Shown here: positions 55,216 through 63,893 of the stretch, piece by piece | How positions within the stretch are numbered: the stretch's first letter is position 1 | How the letters are laid out: each line of letters opens with the position of its first letter | Assembly (NCBI GenBank): GCA_016196755.1 | Contig: JACPXC010000011.1 | Location: 22,589-86,588 of the forward strand | Direction of reading: 5' to 3' | Source of the DNA: Elusimicrobiota bacterium | GTDB taxonomy: Bacteria > Elusimicrobiota > Elusimicrobia > UBA1565 | Length of the DNA: 64,000 bases | Notes under the pieces: model-generated | What the model was told of the DNA's origin: nothing | Database searches by the model: none | Seen by the model: the letters and a program-made list of their open reading frames with translations, nothing else | Made by a program: the position numbers and the translations under genes

Positions 55216-58200
55216 ATGACCCCGAAGACTTTCCTGTCGATCTTCCTCGCAGCCGCCAACGTCTTCGCCAGTGCCGCGCCGGCCGCCGCCCAGTTCCGCA
55301 CCGGGGCGGCTCCGACGGGCGCCGTCGTCCCCGTCCACGGGGCGGCGGCGGGCCACGCGCCCCTCGCCCCGCAGAGCCTACCGACGCTGAGCCCCGCCCT
55401 CACCGGCGGGGCTCCGACTTTGGGGACGCTCTCTCCGACGCTGACGGTCGCCCCCATGTCCTCGGAAGCGGCACTTCCTCGCGCTATCGCTCGGTCGCCG
55501 ATCGTGGCTGCCGCGCCGTCCGCCGTCGCCCCCGCCGCTTTCGCCGCGCCATCGCTCGCCCTGCCGACACGCATCAACGCCGCCCCCGCGAAGGCCGGGG
55601 CCGCGGCTTCCGTCGCCACTCCCGCGCGCACCGGCGTGCTCGCCACGGTGACGCGCTTCGCCTCAGCCGTGGCGCGCCCCGGCGCAGGTCTCGCCGCGGC
55701 CGTCTCGCGGTTCTTCTTCGACGGCAGCAAAGCCGCCGTCAACGGAGTCTCGCGCGCCGGAGAGACCTACCAGCCCTCCTTCGGCGCCGACCGCCTCCTG
55801 CCCCCCGGCTCCAGCCGCACCGGTCTGGCTCCGAGCAACCCGGGCCAGCCGCACGAGAACGTCGTCTTCCGCGCCCTCAAGGACGGCAGCGACGTCCGCA
55901 CCCATCTGCCGCGCACGCTGGTCGTGTCGGACGTCTGGGCCGGCGCGATGCCCGCCGCGGACGCCCGCCGCCTGCAGGCCCTAGTCGACCAGGGCGTGCG
56001 GCTCGTCCTCTTGACCGACCGGCCTGACCTGGGCGCCGGCTCAGCCGACGAGGAGCTCTTGTCGGGCCTCACGCCCGCCGCCGGCAACCCCATCGTCATC
56101 GCCAGCTACGGCGGCGCGCGCATCTCCGTCGTCGAAACCGCCGAGGGCGGCAAACGCTGGAGCACCATCAGCGAAGCCGGTGCCTTCGAGCCGCGCGAGG
56201 TGGCCCGCTTCCGCGCGGTGGCCGAGCGCGTCGCCCACTTCGCCGGGACCACCGTCGTCCCCGACGCCTCGCCCTTCACCTTCGGGCTGATGATGGGCGC
56301 CCCCGACTCCAAACTCGAATCCTCCCGCCGCGGGTTCATCCGCCGCTTCAACGCCTCGCTGGCCTCGTCGGCCCTGCCCTACCGCCTGAGAGCCGACGCC
56401 GCGGACCCGCGCCGGATGGTCATGCGCCCCTTCAGCCAGGAGCTGGCGCTGGGCCGCCTGGCCGCGACTCTCGAAACGCGCTTCGGCGCGGCCGAGGGCC
56501 GCGAGACGATGCTCATCGTCGGCGACTCGCTGGCCAAGGCCGCCTCCGGCGACGCCGTGCCCGCCGTCCTGCGCGGGGCGTCGCTGGGCCTGGCGCGCGG
56601 CGCCGATGCCGTCTCCGCCCAACTCGGCGCCCTGACCGGCGAGGCGCCGCTGCCCGCCGAGGAAGCCTCTCTCTCCGACCTGCGCCAGCACATCGATTTC
56701 TGGCTCCCGCGCTCCGCCTACACGACCGAAGCCCCCAAGCGCGGCAAGGCCTCGGCCCAGGGGCAGTTCGGCCTCTTCACCTGGAAGGTCCTCCACGGCC
56801 TCTTGACCGACTTCTACATCGACACCGCCCGCGCCGGCACCAAATACACGACCCTGCCCAAGCTCCTCGCCGCCCTCGAGGCGCGCTGGAACGCGACCTC
56901 GGAGGACGGGGCCCTCGAGAAGCAGCGCGCGGGCAAGTCCGGCCGCGCCGCCTCCGACGAGTACCTGCGCCACGCGAAGACCTACGCCGCCAACTTCTGG
57001 CAGCGCGAGGTCGGCGACTACCGGCTGGCCCAGAACGAGATCCGCGAGAACCTCCTGACCGAGGGCAAGGTCTACACCCACGTGCCGCTGGTCTCGCCCT
57101 TCACCGGCAAGGTCTACGACCTCGGCGTCTCGGTGGACCGCGTCATGACCCTCGACAGCGCCCACGGCCGCGAGCTGACGGCCACGGTCTACCGCTTCGG
57201 CCGCGAGGACTCGACCGACGGCGACGAGGCCAACGCCCGCGCCGTGGCCCTCGCCGTCCTGCGCGGCTACGGGCGCAAGGGCCTGGACCTGCGCTGGCGC
57301 CAGCAGTCGGTGCAGGGCCCGCGCATCGGCCGCGTCTCGGTGCAGATCGAGTACCTGCGCACCAGCCGCTCCTTCGCCTTCGAGCCCGAGGAACTGCTCG
57401 CCATCGAGGGCGACGGCACCATCACCCAGGGGCCCGAGACCCTCAAGCTGGCCTACGACGTCGAGCTCGCGCAGAACGACGCCGCCTTCCAGAAGTCCCT
57501 TGAGGACAAAGACCGCCCGGCCAAGGCTCCCGCGCCCGCCGCCAGCGAGTGGTCCCTGCGCGGCGCTGAGATCCGCCGGATGTTCGCCCAGTATTTCCCC
57601 GCGCTCCAGCAGTCTTCGCGCCTGCGCCCCTTCCCGAGCGAGGCCGACGCCCTGCGCCAGCGCCCGGCCGAGGAGACCGGCCCGGACGTCTTGGCCGAGC
57701 CCCTGCGCTGGCCCGCCCCCCGCGGCGGCGAGACCGTCGCCGGCGTCGACGCGGCCGTCATCGAGGACGCCGTGGCGGCCCCGCGCGTCGTCTTCATCCA
57801 CGACATGTTCACGGGCCCCGCCTCCGAGGCCACCGTGGCCGCGATCCAGAAGCTCGTCGACCTGGGCTCCCACCTGGTCTTCATGACCCGCCGCGAGTCC
57901 ACCGGACCGGACTCGGCCGACGAGGTCCTGCTCAAGCGCCTCAAGGTCGGGCGCACCAACCCGATCATCGTCGCCAGCCGCAACGGCGGCCGCGTCGCCC
58001 TGCACTCCCGCGCCAAGGAGCCCAAGGCCTTCATCGAGGACGCCCCGGCCCCCGCCGAGCTCTCCGTGGCGCGCGTCCTCCAGGCGCTCGACACGCGCTT
58101 TAAAGGCGAGGACCTGCTCTCCGAGCCCGAGAAGTTCCTGGTGCTGGCCGACACGAAGGGCTCGCCGAAGCTCGCCAAGGCCTTCCCGAAGAGCGTCACC

Positions 58201-59247
58201 TTCCGCTCCGCCGCCGGCGACGCCCAGCTCGTCGAGCAGGTCAACGTCATCCTGGGCGACCGCCGCCTCAAGGCCGTCGGCGTCAAGCTCGGCGAGATCC
58301 GCCAGTGGGACGACTTCTGGGAGCCCCAGCTCCTGCGCAAGGCCGGGCAGCGCTTCGACGGTTCCCAGAGCCAGGACGCCTGGGACTCCGACCGCGGCTA
58401 CCACGGCCCGCTGGCCATGTTCACCGGCAGCCTGTTCTACCGCCTGATGCCCGAGCTCATGGAGAAGGTCTGGCGCGGCCAGGACCGCCAGACCACCCTG
58501 GCCCAGGGCCAGGAGCGCCTGCGCCAGATGTGGCACAAGCCGGTCCAAAACGGCGTATTCGTCAGCAAGAAGCAGGCCGCGCTGATGAAGGACCCGGGCT
58601 GGAAGACCCGCTCGCGCGGCTACCTCGACCGCGCCCTGACCCTGTTCTCCAAGATCTACGAGCGCATCTTCGAAGACTACGCCGCGGCGGCCGACGACAT
58701 CATGCACAACCTGGCCGGGCTCACCACCGACCGCCAGAGCCTCATCACCCTGCCCTTCAAGGTCGGCAACAAGCTCTACAAGGTCTTCACGCGCCTGCCC
58801 CGCCTCATGAAGCGCGACACCCCCGACGGCCGGGTGCTCAGCGTCGTCGCCTACCGCACCGGCAAGGAGCCCTTCGAGGGCGACGGCGACAGCGTCTACG
58901 CCAAGACCCTGGCCATGAGCATGCTGGTCGGCTTCGCCCAGCCCGCCCCCGACGGCACCTGGCGCGACGGCTGGGCCCAGGGCCCGGCCATCGCGAAGCT
59001 CCACGTGCGCTTCGAGTACAAGAGCGGCGGCGTCGACCTCTACTTCGAGCCCAACGACTTCTTCCAGATCCTCCCCAACGGCAAGCTCCGCCAGGGCCGC
59101 ATCGTCCAAGAGATCGCCAACACCATCGAGCGGATGCGCAACGACGAGGAGTTCCAAGCCCACTACAAGGCCGAGGTCGAGGAGGCCACGGCCGAGGAGC
59201 TCAAGACACCTAAGGCGAAGGCCGTCAAGAAAGAGGGCAAAAAGTGA
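55216..59247 (+). CDS. Large exported protein with two degenerate HAD-like units
   Basis: A 1343-residue protein. The ATG at 55216 has a GAGAGG RBS and opens a signal peptide (MTPKTFLSIFLAAANVFASAAPAAAQ, cleavage near AQF). An Ala/Pro/Val-rich linker leads to FFFDGS (166-171). The rest is an internal duplication. Unit 1 is a HAD-like fold (LVVSDVW about 235, LLTDRP, VGDSLAK) plus a 300-residue extension with a GKVYDLGVSVDRV strand. Unit 2 is similar (VVFIHDMF about 857, FMTRRES, VLADTKG). The motif I residues are DxW and DxF in place of DxD, so phosphatase activity is doubtful in both. Function is unknown. It is coupled to the next gene by a GTGA overlap. Confidence 0.85.
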   Translation: MTPKTFLSIFLAAANVFASAAPAAAQFRTGAAPTGAVVPVHGAAAGHAPLAPQSLPTLSPALTGGAPTLGTLSPTLTVAPMSSEAALPRAIARSPIVAAAPSAVAPAAFAAPSLALPTRINAAPAKAGAAASVATPARTGVLATVTRFASAVARPGAGLAAAVSRFFFDGSKAAVNGVSRAGETYQPSFGADRLLPPGSSRTGLAPSNPGQPHENVVFRALKDGSDVRTHLPRTLVVSDVWAGAMPAADARRLQALVDQGVRLVLLTDRPDLGAGSADEELLSGLTPAAGNPIVIASYGGARISVVETAEGGKRWSTISEAGAFEPREVARFRAVAERVAHFAGTTVVPDASPFTFGLMMGAPDSKLESSRRGFIRRFNASLASSALPYRLRADAADPRRMVMRPFSQELALGRLAATLETRFGAAEGRETMLIVGDSLAKAASGDAVPAVLRGASLGLARGADAVSAQLGALTGEAPLPAEEASLSDLRQHIDFWLPRSAYTTEAPKRGKASAQGQFGLFTWKVLHGLLTDFYIDTARAGTKYTTLPKLLAALEARWNATSEDGALEKQRAGKSGRAASDEYLRHAKTYAANFWQREVGDYRLAQNEIRENLLTEGKVYTHVPLVSPFTGKVYDLGVSVDRVMTLDSAHGRELTATVYRFGREDSTDGDEANARAVALAVLRGYGRKGLDLRWRQQSVQGPRIGRVSVQIEYLRTSRSFAFEPEELLAIEGDGTITQGPETLKLAYDVELAQNDAAFQKSLEDKDRPAKAPAPAASEWSLRGAEIRRMFAQYFPALQQSSRLRPFPSEADALRQRPAEETGPDVLAEPLRWPAPRGGETVAGVDAAVIEDAVAAPRVVFIHDMFTGPASEATVAAIQKLVDLGSHLVFMTRRESTGPDSADEVLLKRLKVGRTNPIIVASRNGGRVALHSRAKEPKAFIEDAPAPAELSVARVLQALDTRFKGEDLLSEPEKFLVLADTKGSPKLAKAFPKSVTFRSAAGDAQLVEQVNVILGDRRLKAVGVKLGEIRQWDDFWEPQLLRKAGQRFDGSQSQDAWDSDRGYHGPLAMFTGSLFYRLMPELMEKVWRGQDRQTTLAQGQERLRQMWHKPVQNGVFVSKKQAALMKDPGWKTRSRGYLDRALTLFSKIYERIFEDYAAAADDIMHNLAGLTTDRQSLITLPFKVGNKLYKVFTRLPRLMKRDTPDGRVLSVVAYRTGKEPFEGDGDSVYAKTLAMSMLVGFAQPAPDGTWRDGWAQGPAIAKLHVRFEYKSGGVDLYFEPNDFFQILPNGKLRQGRIVQEIANTIERMRNDEEFQAHYKAEVEEATAEELKTPKAKAVKKEGKK
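55445..55497 (-). repeat. 53-bp dispersed repeat, copy C (antisense)
   Basis: On the minus strand it begins CGACCGAGCGATAGCGCGAG. It is present antisense within the Ala/Pro/Val linker of the secreted protein. The hairpin is GGAAG-TGCCG-CTTCC, where copy A has GGAGG-TGCCG-CCTCC: both sides of one pair have changed. Confidence 0.8.
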
Positions 59248-62200
59248 ACGCCAACAACCTGCCGCGTCGGGTCCTCGCCATCCTCCTCGCCGTGTCCAAC
59301 GTCGCCTCGGCGGGACCCACGGTCCACCTCCCGGTGACGGCGGCTCCCGCCGGCGCCGGGGTCTCCGGCGTCGCCGCCGTGGGCGCGCGGCCCGTCACGC
59401 TCGCCCAGCCTTCACTCTCCGTCGCGTCCGGCCTTTCTGCTCCTAGCGTCACCCCCAGCCTAGCCCTACCCCGGGCTCAGTCCGTCCTGGCCCAACCCGC
59501 TCTCGCCTTGCCGTCCGCCGTCAACGGCGTGCGCGCCGAAGCCTCCGTCGCTCCCACGGCCTTGCCCACCGGCGCCGCGCCGTCAGCCGTGCCCATGTCT
59601 GTCCCGGGCGCCCAGGTCGCTGGACGCGCTGCCGCTGCTCCCTCCTACGCGGCCGCCGCCGCCAAGTCGCCCGCCGCGGCCGCCGCGGCCGCGCTGTTTG
59701 CCCGCCCCGCGGGTCCCGTCAACGGCATCGACGACTTCTTCGACGGCAGCGAAGGAGAGCGCGGCGACGGCCTTTCGGCCTCGGCCGCCGCCCCCGAGGC
59801 CGGCGCCGCGGCGTTCGCCCCCACCGAGCACACGGACACCCTCGACCTGTGGGTCGGCCGCACCACCCAGGGCAAGCTCTTCGACTCCAAGGTCTCGGCC
59901 TCGATCCGCATGATCAACAACGAGCGCAGCGAGTGGTTCTGGGGCAAGTACCAGCGCGAACTGCCGGTGCGCGTCGTGGCGGGCAACAGGATGCTCTTCG
60001 TCACGCGCATCCTAGACGCCGAGACCAAGCCGGTCTCCGAGCTCACCCTGCGCGACCTCAAGGCCTACTTCGGCTCCTCGGTCGCCAAGTCCAAGGCCGG
60101 CGAGGACGAGGCCGGCTTGGTGGCGCGCCTCAAGGTCCGCCTCCTCGCCGAGCTGCGCGCCAAGGCCGCCCGCAACCCCGGCGCGCCCAAGGTCATCGGC
60201 GAGGACACCAAGGTCCGCGTCCTCCACTTCATGCCGTACAACCAGGCCCAGCATCTGCCCGAGAACGAGACCGAGGCGGTCTCCGAGATCCGACCGCGCA
60301 AGCCGGTGAGCGTCCCCGAGGTCCTCAAGCCCCTCTCCCGCATGCTGCCCCGCCTGGTGCTCATCGACCTCAAGCTCCTCGGCGACCGCGTGCCGTGGGA
60401 CCTGCTCGAGGACATGGGCAAGCTCCAGAAGGCCGGCATGAGCTTCGTCCTGCTCTCCGACAAGAGCCAGGAAGAGGTCGACAAGATGATCGAGCGCGGG
60501 ATGACCCTGCGCCAGCGCGACGACCTGACCCGCTGGAAGATGTTCTCGCTCTCCAACGACGGCAACACCCTCTACGGCTACTCGGGCTCCTTCCCGAAGC
60601 TCAAGACCGCGCGCGGCTTCCAGCGCCACGAGATCGACATCATCCGCCACGCCGCGGCCGCCGCCGCCCCCGAGGGCGTCGTCGTCGAGGACAAGTCCTT
60701 CGGAGTGACCGTGCGCCCCAAGCGCGGCGTGAGCGTGTCGGAGCTCGAGGCCGCCCTGTCTCGCCAGATTCAGCGCTTCGGCCTTCCCGGCGACTCCTTC
60801 GCGCTCACGCGCACGGAGGTCGACGGCAAGCCCGCCGTGCGTGTGCGCCCGACCACCCTCGACAGGGCCGTCCCCCAGCTCCTCGCCGACCTGCAGGAGA
60901 ACGAGGGGCTCTACCTCAACGACCAGCACGTCATGACCGTCAGCGAGAACCCGGCCGTGAAGGGGGCCCTGGCCGGCTCCTTGCACGCCGCCGACCACAT
61001 GGCGGGCGTGGCGCGCGAGGACTACGTCGAGACCGCGCTGGCCGCCATGCTCGGCTCCTACCGAGAGAACCGCGTGGGCGACCTGGCCGCGTCGGCCTCG
61101 AGCATCAAATCCTTCAAGGCCAAGCGCTTCGAGTACGGCGGCGGCAGCGGCAACCGCATCCCCATGCTGCTCGGTCACGTCGCTCACACGGCCTTCGACT
61201 GGGCCGTCATGAAGTACGTCGAGACCAAGGAACTCCCCGCCTTCGAGGAGCTCTGGCAGAAGGCGCTGACGATCTGGGACCGCGAGCACCTGGCCGAGAC
61301 CGTGAACCTCCTGGGCTCGCCGCGCGAGCGCACCCTCGGCTACCGCGACGCCATGCAGGCGCGCATGCGCACCATGTACGACGAGTTCGCCCGCACGGTC
61401 AAGCTCTACCCCATCGTGCTGGGCTCCGAGCTGCCGAACCTCCTGGTCGTCGACCGCTACGACGCCCAGGGCCGACCCGCCCACCGCGACATCTTCCGCG
61501 GCCTCTACGACGTCGTGCTGGCGCGCCGCGTGGCCGACGGCCTCGAGGTGCTGGTCGGCGACTTCAAGACCGGCCAGACCCCGGCCCTCCAGCACATGGC
61601 CAAGGACGTCCAGGTCCTGCTCTACGACTTCTTCTCGCGCAGCATGTGGGACACGATCGCCGTCCCCTACACCGTCTCGGCCGACATCGAGAAGGTCGTC
61701 AACCGCATCATCGGCTTCATCTATCCGCGCGGCATGCAGGGCGTGTCGATCGGCGAGTTCGAGCGCCTGCCCTTCGAGCTCTTCCTCGCCAACATCATGC
61801 AGCGCACCCGCAAGCACAAGGGTGTGCTGACCGAGGAGATGATCGAGAAGGAGCTGGCCGCCGCCAAGCGCGAGGCTGCCAAAGCCGCCAAGGCCGGCAA
61901 AAAGGCCGGGGCCGCGGCGGGGAAGGCCGAGCCGGCGCCGGCAGAGGCCAAGGTCGAGACCTCGCGGCCGAAATCCGGCGACTTCAGCACCCTCGAGCTC
62001 CCGCGCACGGTCCCGGGGCTCAAGATCAAGCGCAAATGGGCGCAAGAGATCCTCAGCGGCAAGAAGAAGATCGAATACCGCACCATGTCGACTAACCCGA
62101 AGCCCTTCGTGGCCATCATCCAGACCTTCACCGACGACCAGCCCGGCCGGCCTGCCGAGGTCGTGGCTTTCGCGCGCATCGAGCGGGTCACCCGGGGCGA

Positions 62201-62351
62201 CGGCCAGTACGAGTGGCACATCTCGCACGTCACGCCCGTCACGCCCTACGTCGTGCCCAACAACAAACCGGGCGCGATCATATGGGTCAAGGACGTCCCG
62301 GTCCACGGCCCGGAACGGCTCAATGGCCCCACGGGTGCCGAGAAGGCCTAG
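59244..62351 (+). CDS. Exported protein with degenerate HAD, RecB-like PD-(D/E)XK and ASCH-like domains
   Basis: A 1035-residue protein starting at a GTG that overlaps the previous stop. A signal peptide (MNANNLPRRVLAILLAVSNVASAG) and Ala/Pro/Val linker lead to FFDGS (165-169). A HAD-like unit follows (LVLIDLKLLGDRV about 371, LLSDKS), with DLK in place of DxD. Residues 635-800 show RecB/Cas4-type nuclease motifs: the His motif LLGHVAHTAFDWAV (about 645), the Asp and DxK core in YDVVLARR...VGDFKTGQT (about 755-775) and Q-x-x-x-Y in QVLLYDFF (about 790). The C-terminus (about 920-1000) resembles an ASCH/PUA domain (KIKRKWAQEILSGKKKIEYR). DNA- and RNA-type domains in an exported protein would fit an antagonistic or DNA-processing role, which is speculative. 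Confidence 0.82.
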   Translation: MNANNLPRRVLAILLAVSNVASAGPTVHLPVTAAPAGAGVSGVAAVGARPVTLAQPSLSVASGLSAPSVTPSLALPRAQSVLAQPALALPSAVNGVRAEASVAPTALPTGAAPSAVPMSVPGAQVAGRAAAAPSYAAAAAKSPAAAAAAALFARPAGPVNGIDDFFDGSEGERGDGLSASAAAPEAGAAAFAPTEHTDTLDLWVGRTTQGKLFDSKVSASIRMINNERSEWFWGKYQRELPVRVVAGNRMLFVTRILDAETKPVSELTLRDLKAYFGSSVAKSKAGEDEAGLVARLKVRLLAELRAKAARNPGAPKVIGEDTKVRVLHFMPYNQAQHLPENETEAVSEIRPRKPVSVPEVLKPLSRMLPRLVLIDLKLLGDRVPWDLLEDMGKLQKAGMSFVLLSDKSQEEVDKMIERGMTLRQRDDLTRWKMFSLSNDGNTLYGYSGSFPKLKTARGFQRHEIDIIRHAAAAAAPEGVVVEDKSFGVTVRPKRGVSVSELEAALSRQIQRFGLPGDSFALTRTEVDGKPAVRVRPTTLDRAVPQLLADLQENEGLYLNDQHVMTVSENPAVKGALAGSLHAADHMAGVAREDYVETALAAMLGSYRENRVGDLAASASSIKSFKAKRFEYGGGSGNRIPMLLGHVAHTAFDWAVMKYVETKELPAFEELWQKALTIWDREHLAETVNLLGSPRERTLGYRDAMQARMRTMYDEFARTVKLYPIVLGSELPNLLVVDRYDAQGRPAHRDIFRGLYDVVLARRVADGLEVLVGDFKTGQTPALQHMAKDVQVLLYDFFSRSMWDTIAVPYTVSADIEKVVNRIIGFIYPRGMQGVSIGEFERLPFELFLANIMQRTRKHKGVLTEEMIEKELAAAKREAAKAAKAGKKAGAAAGKAEPAPAEAKVETSRPKSGDFSTLELPRTVPGLKIKRKWAQEILSGKKKIEYRTMSTNPKPFVAIIQTFTDDQPGRPAEVVAFARIERVTRGDGQYEWHISHVTPVTPYVVPNNKPGAIIWVKDVPVHGPERLNGPTGAEKA

Positions 62352-62398
62352 TCGGAATGTCCTCCAACTAACCTGGGACCAAAGGACTTCGGGCTCCG

Positions 62399-62426
62399 CC
62401 CGGAAGGCCCACGCAAGGCTTCCGGG
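62399..62426 (+). terminator. Terminator-like hairpin after the HAD/RecB gene
   Basis: Perfect 8-bp arms CCCGGAAG/CTTCCGGG with a 12-base loop, 48 bases after the stop codon. It has no T-run. It may separate the gene from the next one, whose TACACT box lies just downstream. Confidence 0.5.
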
Positions 62427-62447
62427 ACGCCGTTACACTCTCGATAA

Positions 62448-63893
62448 GTGAAGCCTTTAAACGCGTTATTGGCATTATCCCTGGCCATCCTGTCGGCGGG
62501 TCCCGGGGCGACTGCCGCACTGGCCCAGGTCGTCAAGGCCGCTCCCGTCGCCCCGGTCCGGGTAGTACCGATCGCTCCTTTGAGCCTGGCGCCGACCGCG
62601 CCCGGAAGCCTGCTTTCCGCGCCGGGCCTGCCAACAACACCCTCTCCCTCGCTTAGCGCTGTGCCGGCAGTCCCCGTCCCGACGGCGGTCGCCGCGCCCT
62701 CCGCTTTGGCGATCGCCGCTCCCCTGGCCCTACCGGCCGCCGCCGACCGAGCGTTATCGCGAGGAAGTGCCGCCTCCGAGGTTTTGAGGGCGGCCCAGCG
62801 CAAACCCGAGACCGCCCTGGGAACCCTGTCGGCCGGCGCGCGCGGCGTATCGCGCGCCGCGACGGGGCAGCGCGCCGCCGTCCTCAATTCCTTCTTCACT
62901 GGCTCGGGCGCGCGCGGTGGCGCCAGCGGCGTCGTTGACATCTCAGAAGCGTCGGACCGGCGAAGCCCCGCGTTGGTGCCATTCACTCTCGAAGGCCGCG
63001 CAGCCGCTGCGGTCGACTCCCAGCGCCCGCTGGCCGAACGCCGCGCCGCCGTGGCCGCTTTGGACCGCGCCGCTCTGGAGCGCGTCGCCGCCGCCAACCC
63101 GCACGGCGGGCCCGACGACTACGAGGTCCACCGCGCGGCCCTCAAGGCCCTGGCCGAGGTCCACGGCGACGTGCGCTCGCTGCGCCCGGTCTCGCGCGCG
63201 CACGCCGACGCCATCCTCGCCGGGCTCGCCGCCGCCAAGCCCGAGCTGGCCGTGTTCGACTACGACAACACCCTGGAGAAGACCTCGCGGCCGGCCTCCC
63301 CGGAGACCGGGGCCGCGCTCAAGGCCGCCTCCGACGCCGGCGTCGACGTGGCCATCCTAAGCGACCGCAACGCCGTGCCTGACGTCGGCGTCTCCCTCCC
63401 CGAGTCGCTCTCGGGCCTCTCCCGCGCCGAGAAGGCCGCGCTGACGGTCGGCGGACGCTCGGGCGGCGAGATGCTGGTCTTCGACGCCCGGGGCCGCGAG
63501 GCGCTGGTCGAACAGCTCCCGCCGTGGACCGCCGCCCAGCGCGCCGCCGTCGCCGACGCTCTTGAGGCCGTGGCCGGCAGGTTCGGCGCGGGGGAGTTCG
63601 AGGGCGAGATCGGCGCCATCAGCGACTTCTCATTCTACCAGCGCCTGCCGCTGGGCACGCCGGACGCCGCGCTCGCCGAGGCCGCGGCGTTCGCGCGCGC
63701 GGAGCTCGCCGCGCGCGGCCTCAAGGGCGTCCACGTCGTCTCCCGCCACACCCTCAACCCGGAGTCCGACCCGCCCTACATCTCGGCCTCCATGATCGAC
63801 AAGAGCGGCGGCATGGCCCTCCTGCGCGGCCGACGCGCCGCATACCGGCGCCTTAAGGTCATTGCTCCTAAGTTAATTTCCGCTCGTGCGTGA
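62448..63893 (+). CDS. Exported HAD-like phosphatase, C-terminally short
   Basis: A 481-residue protein starting at a GTG (MKPLNALLALSLAILSAGPGATA signal peptide). An Ala/Pro/Val linker follows, then FFTGS (149-153). The HAD domain begins near residue 265 with an intact motif I (FDYDNTLEKT) and motif II (ILSDRN), and it has the Lys region IDKSGGMALL. The C-terminal GDxxND motif IV is missing: the chain ends LKVIAPKLISARA soon after the Lys. The gene may be truncated by a frameshift, or this family may end early. A TACACT box 8 bases before the start suggests a leaderless or near-leaderless mRNA. It is the third HAD-like gene in a row. Confidence 0.82.
   Translation: MKPLNALLALSLAILSAGPGATAALAQVVKAAPVAPVRVVPIAPLSLAPTAPGSLLSAPGLPTTPSPSLSAVPAVPVPTAVAAPSALAIAAPLALPAAADRALSRGSAASEVLRAAQRKPETALGTLSAGARGVSRAATGQRAAVLNSFFTGSGARGGASGVVDISEASDRRSPALVPFTLEGRAAAAVDSQRPLAERRAAVAALDRAALERVAAANPHGGPDDYEVHRAALKALAEVHGDVRSLRPVSRAHADAILAGLAAAKPELAVFDYDNTLEKTSRPASPETGAALKAASDAGVDVAILSDRNAVPDVGVSLPESLSGLSRAEKAALTVGGRSGGEMLVFDARGREALVEQLPPWTAAQRAAVADALEAVAGRFGAGEFEGEIGAISDFSFYQRLPLGTPDAALAEAAAFARAELAARGLKGVHVVSRHTLNPESDPPYISASMIDKSGGMALLRGRRAAYRRLKVIAPKLISARA
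62744..62796 (+). repeat. 53-bp dispersed repeat, copy B
   Basis: Begins CGACCGAGCGTTATCGCGAG. It is read here in another frame from copy A, as ...DRALSRGSAASEVLRAA, within the Ala/Pro/Val linker of the secreted HAD protein. The hairpin has one mismatched pair. Confidence 0.8.

Noticed and set aside
56041..59163. A 1040-residue minus-strand open frame opposite the HAD-like gene
   Set aside because: Composition is Leu/Gly/Glu-rich and low complexity; the plus-strand frame has a signal peptide and conserved motifs.
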